The notes under the pieces were generated by a model, which saw only the letters and a list, made by a program, of their open reading frames with translations, was not told the DNA's origin and made no database searches. A DNA stretch of 64,000 nt from Doris montereyensis. Taxonomy: Eukaryota; Mollusca; Gastropoda; Nudibranchia; Dorididae. The stretch lies in NCBI GenBank assembly GCA_037039925.1, contig JAXRKP010000065.1:528723-592722 (forward strand). Reading direction: 5' to 3'. Shown here piece after piece: positions 32,085 through 45,200 of the stretch (its first letter is position 1; every line of letters begins with the position of its first letter). The position numbers were made by a program, and so were the translations under genes.

Positions 32085-32733
32085 CACTAGTTAAAAGTGA
32101 TCGGCCTACTGCAGTTTTATTCCCTTTTATCACCCTCTTGGTTGAGGTTAAGGGGTGCCAAATTTTCTTTATTGAGCAACAAAAAGTTTTGATTTCAATT
32201 TCAAATGAAAATAACTGTTTTTGTCCCATAAAATAACTAACAAGAATCTGTTGTGATCCTACTTGTCTTCTATGGGTGATCGTATTGCTGTTGGTATATA
32301 GTTAATGTAGCTGCACTGATATTGGATAAGACTGGGCCAGCCCTGTACTGTTGAAATTATTGTGTCAGAAAAAGGAAACTTGGGACACCACAGCCATAAA
32401 TAAAGTGGCATAAAAGAAACTTCAAGATTGAGACAAAAACAAAACAAGCATTGATTCTTGATCTCATAAATTCAAAGTATAGAATCTAGATCTAATCTAG
32501 AAATATACCAGAAATATACCTTAGATCTATAGATCTAAATAGATAATATAATGTAGATTAGATCTTACTAATTCTAATCTATAATTATAATTTTACGAAC
32601 ATGAGATATAAAACGTAACAGCAACACTGCAGTTTATTGAACAATTTAGTAACCTTTGGGTGAAGATCAAGATGAAAGGACGGCGCACATTGCTAGTCTA
32701 CTGCTTCTATCACCCCCTACACTGAGAGTATGA
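31801..32733. other. Intergenic, AT-rich, small AAT tract
   Basis: An AAT/ATT microsatellite lies at about 32013-32085, and repeated TAGATCTAGA-type palindromes at 32480-32570. No gene recognised. Confidence 0.5.
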
Positions 32734-35155
32734 ATGCATGTGAAATCTGCCCGCCTTGCTTCCTATTCGTTCAAGAATGCCTTGATTATTGCCGGTGGCG
32801 ATTTTAGCCTGCTGAAAGGATGTTTCAAACCAGAAATCCACCGACAGTTTATGGACGCTATCGATGACGTAGGCTGGGAGCAGATGGTAATGGAGTCAAC
32901 AAGAGGAATAAATACCTTGGACTTGTTGCTCACAAGCCACCCCAACCTTGTTCCAAGAACAGAAACACACCCTGGTATTGCTGACCATGACAATGTGTAT
33001 ATGAGGTTGCAAATCCATCTCCCAAAGAAATGCCAACCCCAGCGATTCATTCCCATCTACACTGAGGAATGTAAGGAGCCACTCAAAGTAGTAAAAGACG
33101 CAGCACAGAAGACGAGCGACCACATATTGACCACATTTGACAAGAAGAGCAATGTTCAGGACCTGAAGTATGATCTGAAATCTGCAAATGGCCTGAACCA
33201 GGCCCTCTCAGACCACGTCCCCGCAAACCAGACCCAAACCAAGCCTCCCTGGGTTAACTATGAGACCAAAAAACTCATATATGCAGAACGATACAGGATG
33301 CACAAGCGCATGAAGTATGAAGAAAACAGGAGAAGTGGCCCTCCGAGAGAAATTCCAGGAGCTCAAACGCGTTATCCAGAAACGTCTACATTGTGCCTAC
33401 TAGAGACACATAGAGGGCCTGATCTTGACGGAGAAAGCCAGACCACTTCCAAGAAGAAGTTCTGGAGCTTCATTAAAGAAAATGAACAGAAGAAATGAGC
33501 GTCTCTCCACTTAAAGAAGCCGGGAAACTCGTCTCCGACCCCAAGAAGCAGGCACAGATCTTGAACACCCAGTTCCACTCGGTATTCAGCCCTAAAGATA
33601 CCACCACAGCTGAAGAGTTTGAACAGCGGTCCCCCTGAACAAAAAAAAAAAACTTCCAGACTATCCAGCATGCGACGACATTAATATCATAGCCGATAGA
33701 GTGAAGAAGCTTCTGCTTAACCTTAACCCCAACAAGTTGGTGGAACATATCATTACTAGCCACATCTTGTCCCATTTTGAGAGCAATAAGATTCTCTGTC
33801 CAGAGCAGCACAGCACAGTTTTCGACGCAGACGGTCATGTGAGACCCAACTCCTAGGGTAAGTGGACGAAGCTACCAGAGAGATTGAGAAAGGAAACCAG
33901 GAGGACACCATCGTCCTCGACTTTTCAAAAGCATTCAACAAAGTTAGTCACATCCTACTTGTCCACAAACTACGTTGCTACGGAATCAGAGGCCGCATCA
34001 TGTCTGGATCAAGGACTTCCTTGTGGACAGACAGCAGGCTGTGATGATGGAGGGCACAAGATCCGACTTCCTACCTGTGGAATCCGGCGTCCCTCAAGGC
34101 TCAGTCCTAGCACCGAGCCTTTTTTCTATACATCAACGACCTCCCTGATGGCATCAAGTCAAAGATCTGACTATTTGCCAATGATACCATTTGCAGCAAG
34201 ACCATCATGAAAAAAAGACGAGCAAGTGCTGCAAGAAGATCTGCACCCCCTACCGTCCTAGGAGAAGTGGTCCATTGGGTTCCATCCACAGAAATGCTGA
34301 ATGCTGAGAGTCTAGGAGGCGAAAAAGATCGACCCTGTGTATGAGCTACATGGACAAAACATTGAAAACGTCAGCACAACTAAGTACCTAGGTGTCAACA
34401 TCCAGGATAATACAACATGCAGTGGGAATCTCCCATTGACTCCATCACAAAGAAAGCCAACAAGACCCAAGCTTTGTCCGGCACAACCTCAAGAACGGCA
34501 ACACGAAGACAAAGGAAACCGTCTACAAACAAAGCCCTTGTTCACCTGCTTCTTGAGTACGCAGCCCCGTTTGGGATCCCTATACTGCAATACGCAGCCC
34601 TGTCTGGGACCCCTACATTGCAATATACAGCCTTGTCTGGGATCCCTACACTGCAATATGCAGCCCTGTCTGGGATCCCTACACTGCAAACGAGATTGAG
34701 GCCCTCGAGAAGATCCAACGACGAGCAGCAAGATGAGTCTCCAAACTCCACCGCCAAACATCATAACATAGACTCCATCCTAGACTCTCTCAACTGACCT
34801 TCCTGCAACAGCGCCATTAGAAAACACAATTGAGATGTTCTACAAGTTTCATCACGGTCTCATCTCCATTAACCCCCGTACCTGCCCAAACCATCTGACA
34901 CTACTGACAGCAGGTTGAGCTCTAGGACAAACAACGACCTGAACAGTATGACATCTCCACCTGCACGACACACAGGCAAATGATGTTCTATCCAAAACCA
35001 TACCGGATTGGAACAAGTTGCCTCAGGAGGTTGTGACGGCTGAGTCAGTGGACTGCTCCAAGCCTAGGCTGGCTTCACATCTCTAGAACCGCCCCCATCA
35101 GCATCTCCCCCTTACCACCATTCCCCATAATTTTCCCCTCTGCCCCCCTTTAGAT
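32734..35155 (+). mobile_element. LINE (Jockey/CR1-like): endonuclease end plus broken RT
   Basis: The first 250 codons are open: ALIIAGGDFSLLKG (APE endonuclease GDF motif), NTLDLLLTSHPNLV, HPGIADHDNVYMRL, then the linker. The frame breaks at about 33498. RT pieces follow: HIITSHILSHFESNKILCPE, TIVLDFSKAFNKVSH, SGVPQGSVLAPSLF, LFANDT and TKYLGVNIQD, ending with QRRAARW-like. Odd points: the RT finger region is missing between LNPNK and LVEH (about 33735), the catalytic dyad FADD reads FAND (34171-34185) just after a TGA, and a 33-bp expansion sits at 34558-34689. The N-terminal half of the endonuclease is absent. Dead copy. Confidence 0.9.
34558..34689 (+). repeat. 33-bp tandem repeat inside LINE
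   Basis: Four units of exactly 33 bases (starts 34558, 34591, 34624, 34657), TACGCAGCCCTGTCTGGGAT plus CCCTACACTGCAA. The unit derives from the conserved Y-A-A-P-V-W-D-P-Y-T coding motif near the LINE C-terminus. Confidence 0.97.
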
Positions 35156-35859
35156 AAGTAAGGTTGGTAGAAAAGATTTAGATCTAGATTTAGATGATAC
35201 TACTACTACTAGATCTAATCTTTATCTTCCTTTACTACTGCTGTCTACTAATTTCAATTTTTAGTCATTTACCGTTTACAGTACTGTACTGGGTACTTAA
35301 GTACAATTGTTTACAAAACCGTGACGGCATTTATTTTTATTTTTTTTATTGACCAACTAGATCTAGATCCTAGCCTCAACCCTGTTTTCTCAAGGTTTCA
35401 CATGTCTGTCCAGTAAATTGCAGTGCGGCCAACTTAAGTCATCCAGCGATTTGCATTACTTATAATTAATTTCACGATGACTTTTTTATTGTTGACATCA
35501 ACGGCTCGATATGAAGTGTGAAGCTGAAAACGAAACTTGGTACCTCTAAGAGTTTATGTAAAGTAGTGAAGTATATTCAAAATCTTGGATTTCGCGCAAA
35601 ATTTTATGAAATCATTAAGAAAACAAATCTTTTCAAGAATGTCAACCTGCTTAACCTACAGAAGTAAAAAAAAGAAACACATCTGCCCATGAATGCTCTC
35701 CTAAAATTTGTATACAATGTGGCCACAGATCATTACACTTGCTTCTGTAGCATTCAGAAAAGAAAATACATTAACCCAATAATTTGTTATTGCTAATATT
35801 ATAGGGATGAGAGTTGTAATTTGGAGATATATACCAAAAAGCACATAGCGTTGATATGA
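35156..35859. other. Intergenic sequence before the tRNA gene
   Basis: AT-rich, with ACTACT and TAGATCTAGA clusters at 35165-35215. No gene recognised. Confidence 0.5.
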
Positions 35860-35932
35860 GGGCCTGTGGCGCAACGGATAACGCGTCTGACTACGGATCA
35901 GAAGATTCCAGGTTCGAATCCTGGCAGGCTCG
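35860..35932 (+). tRNA. tRNA-Arg (anticodon ACG)
   Basis: A complete 73-base cloverleaf without intron. The acceptor stem GGGCCTG pairs with CAGGCTC (one G-U), with discriminator G. The D arm is GCGC/GCGT, the anticodon stem TCTGA/TCAGA, the loop CTACGGA with anticodon ACG at 35893-35895, and the T arm CCAGG-TTCGAAT-CCTGG. The A box and B box (GGTTCGAATCC) are intact. It is nearly identical to vertebrate tRNA-Arg(ACG), so it is probably functional; A34 would be edited to inosine to read CGU, CGC and CGA. Confidence 0.97.
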
Positions 35933-35933
35933 A

Positions 35934-35939
35934 TTTTTT
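35934..35939 (+). terminator. RNA polymerase III terminator of tRNA-Arg
   Basis: A run of six T starts two bases past the end of the tRNA, the usual pol III stop signal. Confidence 0.85.
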
Positions 35940-36769
35940 GATTTTTTTAAAGTTAATACAATAGAAAATAGAATCTTATGTTATTACAAATCCCCAAATG
36001 CAAGCACGATTAGAATACTATACAAATCAAGATAAGAGTAACAGTAGAACAAAAGATGGTTTTATGGAAATCGGAAAATAACGTTACTTAGTTCAAAGAC
36101 CATAATATAAACTACCGTGGATCAAGGATTAATTTTAACAGTAGGTCTAGTCAATTTCATTTCGTAAAGGGCCACTTTTTTTGCAAATAACTTTGTTATT
36201 TTAAGTAGTTATATCAAGTTATATCTTCTTTTATTATATCAAGTTAAAATTTTGTGCAGTTCTTTAAAAAGTTCATGTCGCACTATGCATATTATTTTAA
36301 TTTTATTTTTAGCTCGAAATAAAAACGTTGTCTTCATAGCATTTTGCAAAAAAGTGAAATGATAATAGTCTGCTTTTATTCTTCAACTGATAAATAATAA
36401 ATTTGCTAACTTTAAACAAGGCGTTGCAATAAAGCAACGAGTTGTATAATGTTCTTCATTGATACCGTCGAGATGTCACGGAAATAGTCAATACAAAGGA
36501 GCCACAGGGAAGTGCAGTCAAATATTATGAAAAACCACAATAAATGACAACTCCACTAATAAAGACAGAACAGACACGTGGCGTTTCGGATATAACATTT
36601 CGTGAGGTAACAAACAATAAATATTTAGAATCTAGATCTAAGCACTAATTACTAAGGCATCATATAATGTGATGTCAGAAGAAGAACGGATAGGAGAAAG
36701 AAAGAAAGAAAAAATAATCCATTTTAGGGTATCGTTTCTTATACAGTATTTCTTTAATTATGTTCGGTG
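35940..36769. other. Intergenic sequence after the tRNA gene
   Basis: AT-rich, no gene or clear repeat recognised. Confidence 0.5.
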
Positions 36770-38048
36770 ACGGGCTTCATCAAAAGCTTTGTTGAAGTCT
36801 AACAAGATTGCGTCTGTTTAGAGTCCTTTATTCAGATTTTCCTGTTACTTTGTCTTCTTTGATACCATAAAGCAATGTGGTCACATCAGAGTAGTTGTCA
36901 CTAGTATTTAATTCCTTTGAAGTACTTTGTCTTGAGTTTTATTGTACTCAACATAATTCACCCCTTGTTGTGTTGTGCTGACGAAAATCATTGATTAAGA
37001 ATATTTGCTTTGGTTTTGGGATCTGGTTGAAGCATTCCGTTATTAGATCTCTCAGAGATGGGATTCCTGATATTTCATTGATGTACGACCAAAGTTGGGT
37101 TTTTTTATGTTATTGTTGGAAGCATCGTGTACCATTTCTTTTACAAAGTTCCTGTGCGTTTTCCGGCATTCTCTTTTTAATTCAGTTATTATATGCAGGA
37201 ACTTCTTTGTAATGAGGTCAAAACTGGCCTGTTTGGCTTCGTGATACGGTACATTATTGGGGTTTTTCTAATAAATCTTTTGGTTTTCGTATTTATCCAA
37301 GGTTAGTGTATTTTGAAGTGTTTATATGCTTGGGGGACACTGTCCTTCATGAAAATTTTAGTCGATGAGATGTGACAAAGTATCAGTAGGAATTTGAATT
37401 AGTGTTCATAGACGTCTGTATCGGTTGAATGCAGTTCCTTAGACAATGGCGCAAATTGGTTGGCATCCTTTTTCATTTGTGGAACATTTGTTCGTTTCAT
37501 AAATATAATTTTCTCTTTACTGGCCTTTATCTGTTAGGTTTAACTCTGTTATCGACTTGTACTGTGTCATGATCGGCAATGCCTGATAGGGTTGATAAAA
37601 CGATACGTTTTCAGTAATTTCAGTCTATGACGGTGAAATACAAGTCCAGTAGCGAATCATTTCGTGTGTTTTCCGTTATAACCTGTAGGAGACCACTGTC
37701 TCAGACAGCTTCGATGAATATAATGTTATATATTATAGTGTCATTATATATTTCCCTCGGGTATTGGTTGCCTTGTATTGACCCTACATGTCCAGTTTAT
37801 GTCTGGAAGATTGAAATCACCCGTAATCCACATGATTGATTTCTTATTTTCTTGTGAGACTTCTTTTTAATTGGCATCTGTCTTTTTGGATGTTTGTATC
37901 TAGTTTTCTGCATACTGCTTCAATTGTATTGTAAGGGGACCACTGATTTTCATGCTGATCTCACAGAACATTATTTCTTCATCATTTTCATTATTGCATG
38001 GCATGTATAGGATTTGTCCACTTGGTCGTTTGACAATGGTTTCTTATC
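36770..38048 (-). mobile_element. Decayed LINE: endonuclease and RT start
   Basis: In the minus direction: GDFNLPDINWTC near 37820-37785 (APE endonuclease), then ITENTRNDSLLDLYFT, LSGIADHDTVQ near 37560, ANQFAPLSKELHSTD, and ILLDFNKAFDEARH near 36815-36775 (RT motif). The order is that of Jockey/CR1-type ORF2, with several stops and shifts. It is split at 38050 by a SINE. Confidence 0.8.
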
Positions 38049-38049
38049 G

Positions 38050-38352
38050 ATAGGGGGACTTGGTAGTCCAGAGGCAAGGTACCGGCCTCTCAACCCAAAG
38101 GTCCTGGGTTCATGTCCCGCAAACGGTTGAACACTTTTCTCGAGTAAAATCTACCCCCTGCTTCAAGTAGGTGGATTGACACCTAATCCCATCGGAGACG
38201 GACGATAAACAGGAGGTCCCGTGTGCAAATCACAATACTCTGTGCACGTTAAAGATCCCCTGGCTGTTTACAGGGCAGTGCGGGCAAAATAAGAAATCCA
38301 ACCAAAAACCCCGAGATCACCTCAGTTGTGGATGTGGGTAAATAAAATAAAA
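38050..38352 (+). mobile_element. SINE family B, most complete copy, nested in a LINE
   Basis: tRNA-like head TGGTAGTCCAGAGGCAAGGT and B-box-like GGTCCTGGGTTCATGTCC, body CATCGGAGACGGACGATAAA, GAGGTCCCGTGTGCAAATCA, CGTTAAAGATCCCCTGGCTG, and tail GATCACCTCAGTTGTGGATG ending in TAAATAAAATAAAA. It is flanked by CTTATCGATAG (38040-38052 area) and CTTACCGATAG (38355-38366), an 11-base target duplication with one change. Confidence 0.88.
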
Positions 38353-38366
38353 AATCTTACCGATAG

Positions 38367-38860
38367 TGATCCCCTCCTCCTTTTGTTCTTGAATTTCTTC
38401 TATCTTTTTTTGTGTAATGTCGAATGAGGCAGGGAGGTTTAATTAAATCTTATTTGTTATACATATATCTGTTTACTGAGTTTCACATCTCCCTACTATA
38501 CTTTGATGTATACATGATTGTGTATTGTCAACAAAGTTTGTCAACTCTTCTTTTATTCCATTAACTTTGTTTTATTCCATTAACTTTGGAAGTTGATATG
38601 AGTTTTCAAGAAACTCTTCTTTTTTTTGTGGTCCATCCCCTTCTCTTGAGACAGTCTTGTCAGCTGATTCTCCTGTTGTTTGTTTTCTTTTTCAGAGGCG
38701 TGTACACAACAGAAATGCATATTATGTTCACACCCTCCTGCTTGAGCCTGTCCCTTGTTTGGGAATGGTCGTTTTTAGGCAGCTTCATTTGCATCTTCTT
38801 TTTTTTTTTTAAATTTGCTTTGGACTTCGGCCAATGTGCTTATATCGCGTGTTGTGTTTG
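38367..38860 (-). mobile_element. Possible 5' continuation of the decayed LINE
   Basis: Sequence beyond the SINE on the side where the LINE should continue. Weak minus-strand frames are seen, but no firm motif. Confidence 0.3.
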
Positions 38861-39660
38861 GTTCAAAGCCATTTGTTGACATGCGCATGTATTATTGCGA
38901 CATTGTTTTGTTTCTCTCTCTCTCTCTCTCTTTGTCCATGTTTGCTCGAACTCGAATGTAGTATGATGATGCTTCAGTGTATTGATGATGACTACTGCAT
39001 GAAATATTTATTTGTTTCACTCCATACCTGGAAATCGAGGTCGCCAACACACGCCATAATAACAATGAAGCATAAAAAAAAGGGGAGACCTAAAAAACAG
39101 TGTGCCAAGTAACACGATTCAGAAAGTTGTTTGATGATCGAAAATTTGATCAAATTCCAGAACTCAGTTCAAATACAGCAGTAGCACCACTACTTATAAA
39201 ATCCCCAAAGAATGAAACATTATAATCATTTAAGACATGTAAAAACCCATTGAAATTCATCGATTTATCGATAAAAATTATGAGAGCGATGAGCAGGTCC
39301 AGCTGGTCAACGCAAAACCCATATCTGGACCCTTCTGTTAACCCACGTCTATCTTATGACAATGTGCTATTAGCAGTCTTAAGTGAAGAAAGTCAAGACA
39401 CAAATACGGGGACATGATTAAATTCAGTCTTGCTGAGCCCGAAATCATGTGTTTCAGAAAATACATTAAGGAAAAACACACAACACAAGTTTGTTTAATA
39501 AATCCCTCAATAAAATTTATTCATAAAAAAATATTTCCCCTCAATATAGATCTAGTATAATTACAGTGTTCAAGTTTGCTGTAAATGGACAGAAAATGAC
39601 GACAAAAATCCCCAAAGATTCAAAGACGAAAAAAAATGCAGCTGATAAAAAAAAAGAGTA
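38861..39660. other. Intergenic sequence, nothing recognised
   Basis: Contains a short CT tract at 38905-38930. No gene seen. Confidence 0.5.
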
Positions 39661-39674
39661 ACAAGGGGGATGGA

Positions 39675-39845
<171 letters not shown>

Positions 39846-39919
39846 CGAGTAATAGACAAACAGAGACAGAGAGGACTGACAGACAGCAAGAGAGAAACTG
39901 AGAAAAAGATGTAGGAGAG

Positions 39920-41890
39920 TACAAAAATGAAAGAAAGAATGTAAGGTAGTGAAGTTTTTATTCAACATTAAAGAAGGCAGAAATCACATATTGGCATTAG
40001 TTTAAGTATGTGATAAAGATTCATTTCCCAAAGAAACTTTTCAACAAAAATCAAACAACATGTACAGTCAATTGTTGCATTCATTAAAAAGAAAGAAATA
40101 CAACAAGTATGTGTAACAAAGAAAGCATAACCTAAAACACAACTTATACTTATAATAAGAATAACATTTTTCACTTTCCAATTCATTCAAATCTGTATCG
40201 ACTGGGCATAGAAAAAAACCCCAAACAATATAAATGAATGTAAAATGCATATTATGATAGCAGTGTAAAAAGAGAGAGAGAAAAATAAACCAAGATAAAT
40301 AGTACATCCCCATCTAGTGACTGGGTGTTTTGCGTTTTCATTGGAAGACAAGAGGTATGACATTGACATGGGTAGGCCAGAAATAAAAACAAAAATATGA
40401 CAGGAAAGAAGGAGACTTTCATGTGGGCAGAGATCAGTAATCATGAAAATCTCTGAGTGGCCACACTTTATGAACCCATTAACAGGCACCTGCTTTACTC
40501 TTGAAAAAAAGAAAAGTGCACCTTGTGCTTGCCTTGATTGAACCAATAATTTCATTATCAAAGCCTGATTTCACCCTTGAAAAGTTTTTTTTGTTTTATT
40601 TTATTATTTAATGCTACAATAATAAAAGCCTTCTAAATTGCTCTTCACATGCTCATTGCGAATCAAAAATTTACCCTATCTAATGATCCTACTTGGTATC
40701 ACCTTGAGTGTAACAACATGCTTGTATACTTATGATACTGAGTTGGTCGAGATTCTTCTTTCTAGGCCACTAAGAGTAACCATATTTTGCATATACGTTC
40801 TAAATTCCTCATACAAAAACAATGTTAAAATCATCTAGAACGTGCATGCAAAATGATTTTAACATTGTTTTTGTTTGGAATTTTTCTACCAGAAGAGAAG
40901 TTTAATAAAGGAAATCTTCATTATTGTCCTGTCTTTGGGGACCAATCACACCTACCCGCTTAACCTCAGTATCAAACAATGACTCGATTTAACATCCATC
41001 TTGATATCGCCCATGGCGTAACATGCTTGTAGTTGTATATTTCTTTCAAATTTCAATCCTTGAAAGGAAAAAAGAACAATATTACAAAAACTGTCATTTG
41101 CTTTGCAAAGATTTATCTAGTGAGCATGAGTAGGCCCATGTGCACATAATTAAATCACAAAAGATATTTCTTTTCATTTTCAGGACAACTGCTCAGTAAA
41201 AAACAAGTCTACAACAAATATCTCCCAAACGACTGCCATTAAATCAATCTTCACAGTCCCAGTATAAAAAATCTTGATATTTACAATCAAATAATAAAAT
41301 ACGAAAGAGACATTGTTCCAACTGCATCAACAAACACAGTCCCAACTGTGTTTATCACCCCACATGTGAATTCCTATATATCAGCTAAACCTGAGCATAA
41401 ATAGAGAAAATCTATGAAATAATGAAAAAGCAGATAACTCTAGGCAGGCTCCAAAGAGAAAACTTGCAAAAAATTATCTAAGTATATGTAATATTTTGAT
41501 CCCTTTAAGTAAGGAAAATGATAAAAGAGGGAATGTTTGTAGCAAAAGATCTTTGACTTTGGAGAGAACAATGTGTTTATATTCTTGTAGTATAAGATAG
41601 AAAAGATAGATATAAACAAGTAGAAGAGAACAACAGCCAGGCTTGATCATTGACACACATTGCAAGTAGCATTCAAGAGATATTTGAGAGGCCAGTTGAG
41701 TGGCTTGTCAATACTATGAACATGATGAAAACAAAACGATCACATTTCAAACCCCTGGAGAGACGTTAAAGTCAGTCTAGACTGAATAATAATGGAAGGA
41801 AGAATGCCAAATAGATGAGGAAGGCCAAAAAAGAGATGTGAGTGGTGACATTGAAAAAAAAAACTCTGGTCGACAGGGAAAATGGCACCA
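39920..41890. other. Intergenic, AT-rich, no gene seen
   Basis: No conserved frame, RNA or repeat recognised. A short inverted pair, CATTTTGCATATACGTTC...ACAATGTTAAAATCAT against ATGATTTTAACATTGTT, lies at about 40815-40872. Confidence 0.5.
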
Positions 41891-41896
41891 GAGTTT

Positions 41897-42225
41897 GATT
41901 TGAATTAAATTTATCCACATTCACAACGAAGGTGATCTCAGGGCTTTTGATAGGATTTTAATTTTTTTTTAACCCGGACTGCCCTGTAAACAGCCAAGGG
42001 ATCTTTAACGTGCACAGAGTGTTGTGATCTGCACACGGGACCTCTTTTTTATCGTCCATCTCCGATGGGATTAGGTGTTGATCCACCTACCTGGATCAAG
42101 GGGTAGATTTTACTATAAAAAAACTTGAGAAAATGTTTCAACCATTGGCGAGGCTTGATTGAATCCACAACTTTTGGGTAGAGAGGCTGACATCTTGCCT
42201 CTTGACTAATGAGTCTCCCAAATAG
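41897..42225 (-). mobile_element. SINE family B copy
   Basis: Full order on the plus strand: TTTGATTTGAATTAAATTTA, AAGGTGATCTCAGGGC, CCGGACTGCCCTGTAAACAG, GATCTGCACACGGGACCTC, CATCTCCGATGGGATTAGG, CTTTTGGGTAGAGAGGCTGA. The tRNA-like head is at the right end. Confidence 0.88.
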
Positions 42226-45200
42226 CACCAGAGAGAGTTGGATAAAGAAGGGCTATCATGAAAAGGCTAATTCTCGTAGGAAAATGCCACCTAGAGTGAA
42301 AAATGGAAAAAACATGGTTTATCTTAAATGTGATGAAAAGAAAAAAGTGTAAGACAATACTTACAACCTTGGAGAGATCTCAGTTTTTATCTTCTTTTCC
42401 TAACTTATTAGTATGTAGTAATGCAGCAGGTTGCAAGTATAAGTATAATGAAATTAACTTGCATGGTGCCAATAGGAACTTTATTCAAATCACTTGCCAG
42501 GGAATAAAAGATGGGCCTGCACTGTGTATATATATTACTGAAGTTAGGCATGGATATAAACTGTAAATTCTTTTGCATCATTTTTTCTTACATATACATA
42601 TCTTCTTTTGAGCAAGGTACAGGGAACCATAGGGTGAATAATGAATGAAGAAATCAATGATGTATAAAAAGCAAAACTTGTTCTTAAAGCATGAAGTAAA
42701 TCTCAATTTGAAGCACTTGAGTATCTTGCAAATATGGAATTTAAGTAGTTTGAAAAAGGCACTTTCGTTTTCCGTGTTCAACAATTACATAACAAAATGA
42801 AAATATTTATACATGTGAATATAAAAATAATGTTACCATTGTCACATTACAGTTTAATGCCAGTTATCCAACACTGCTCATTCCCAAAAATAAATGGTTG
42901 ACAACTGAGATGTCGGATAAAGGGATTTGACCCTCAACTTTTTTTTCCATCTGATATTGATATTGAAAACTCAATCTTTATTATTTAAGGGGCTTTAGTA
43001 CAAGAATGGATTCATGGCCTGCCCCTAAGCAGATTAGCTATACATTATTGTTGAAAACACATTATGATTTGAAATTATATAAATATTTCATAGATGAATT
43101 GTATTTAGAACTTCAGTAGCTATTTCAAAGGGTAATAACTGAATATTTGATTATGGAGCCCCTCGTCCCTGATTCAAAGCACTCAAAAACCCCACGCATT
43201 GTATCACCTGTTAATACTAATAGCATTAAAACTATCATTACACTTTTAAACCAGTCGCACCATAACTTAAATTACACAAAGCAATTTTATCTGTCTTCAT
43301 CACGATGACGTGTGACAAGTCGAGGCATAAAGGACTTTGCATAGCATGCTTGTCCATGTACTAACAGTGACTGCTTTACTTGCGCTTTTGGGTCATAAAA
43401 CAGACATTTATCTTACTAAAAATTGTGTGAAGGTGTGATCTTTTCCCCCCTTCTCCACACGCAGCAAGAATTAGTTGTGTCGGAAAAGTGAACAGTAAGT
43501 AGGCCTATAGTGAAAAATATCCATTTGTTCCCAGCATATTAATTTCGGAGATCTAAGACAAAATATAGAGATTTATTTGTTTCCAAGTAAGTGTGTAAGA
43601 TATCTGAGCATGTCAGATAACTGGCAGTTGACAGCACTCAAAAAGATAAATTTTCACTTCTTTTTACAAATCAACCTACTTTTGGTTTCAATCACAGGTA
43701 TCCATTGTTCTAAACAAAAAATCATTCTCACATTTCATGATAAATTTCTGTGTTTCGGTTTGGCCTCAATAATAAAATATAATGTTCATGGCAAGTACAT
43801 CCTTTTATAAATTATGACACTTATTACTAACCCCAAAGTCAGTTTATAAAAGCATAACACAATATAAACAAAGCATTACATCAAATCATAATTCATGTAG
43901 TCTATTACTTAAAACAAGTTAACATACAAAATTTTTTTAAAATGGAACTGTATCTTTTACGTTGCTTTTCAAATCAGATAAAGTTGAACACAATTTTTAT
44001 TTCTTAGTCAGTACATTCCTATCCATTTTCAGAGTTCAGAAATGTCTTTATAAGCAACTGATTAGTATCCTTAATATCATAAATCAATGCGTATTTGTTA
44101 TCACACGGAATAGATCTAATGAATGTTATAATTCATCTAAATATATGTTCACTTCAAGCGTCCATTTGATTTCAATCATAATCAACGAAATCTAACATTT
44201 TCAGTCTTTATTAAAACCAAGATATCAAAATAAAGGAAAGCTGTTATTAATTTTAAACCCTAATTCATGAAGCATATCATTTATTAACAATAGATATTAG
44301 AACAACCACATAATATGATTATCTTGTTAGTAGACAAGTATCTTTGCTTTGCTTATTCGTCTGAATGACATCAGAACTTCTTTAACCAAAATCTTACAAA
44401 TAATCAACAAATGGGTCACACTATAATCAATAACAAATTTCATTACCTCGAACAAATGTTAATGCAAAGCTAATATTTGGGAATTCTTTTGCATCAGATA
44501 AACAAAAAAATAGATTTTTAAATTTAATTGATGACTATCCCCCATCTGCATTTCACTTGCCTTTTTTTTGGAAAAAGAAAAAAGTGCAAAAAGCCCAGAA
44601 ATTTTGCTAAAAGTAATTTGATTAGATATCACAGAATATTTTTTCTATTACAGTGAAACAGATATTTGATAAATTTCCCTACTACGCTGCATACGTTAAT
44701 TTTAAATATAACAAAAGTTACTTTAAAAAACCCAAACCCAAAGCAAAACAAACAATCCCCCCCCAAACAGTGCATTTCAGGCAATTAAATGTAAAGTGTT
44801 TCTAAACGGAATCCACTGTTAATATCCTTAACAGATTGACAGGTACATTTGAATATAAATAATCTTTCTAAAGGGACAATATTAAATTTTAATTAAACTA
44901 AAAAAGATTGCCCAGCGCAACAGATCATTTATAAACAAATAAAAACTCTTTGGTAGCATCTGCTCTGAACACTTACATGGACAATGTCATTAAAAACAAT
45001 ATGGCTCACTCCTAATTTCTTTATTTCTTTCAAAAACCATAAAGAGAAGACAAAAAAAAAAACAGCCTGGGATTTGTTTAAGTAGACACAGATGCTTTAT
45101 CTAAAATATCACAAATAGGTAAGCTGACTTCAACACGCACTTCACCAATATGCAAATGTATGATTTAATGTGTAATGCAAAGGTCACAATAGTATTTTTA

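Noticed and set aside
32763..33941. Minus-strand frames opposite the LINE
   Set aside because: They mirror the LINE coding strand and have no independent similarity.
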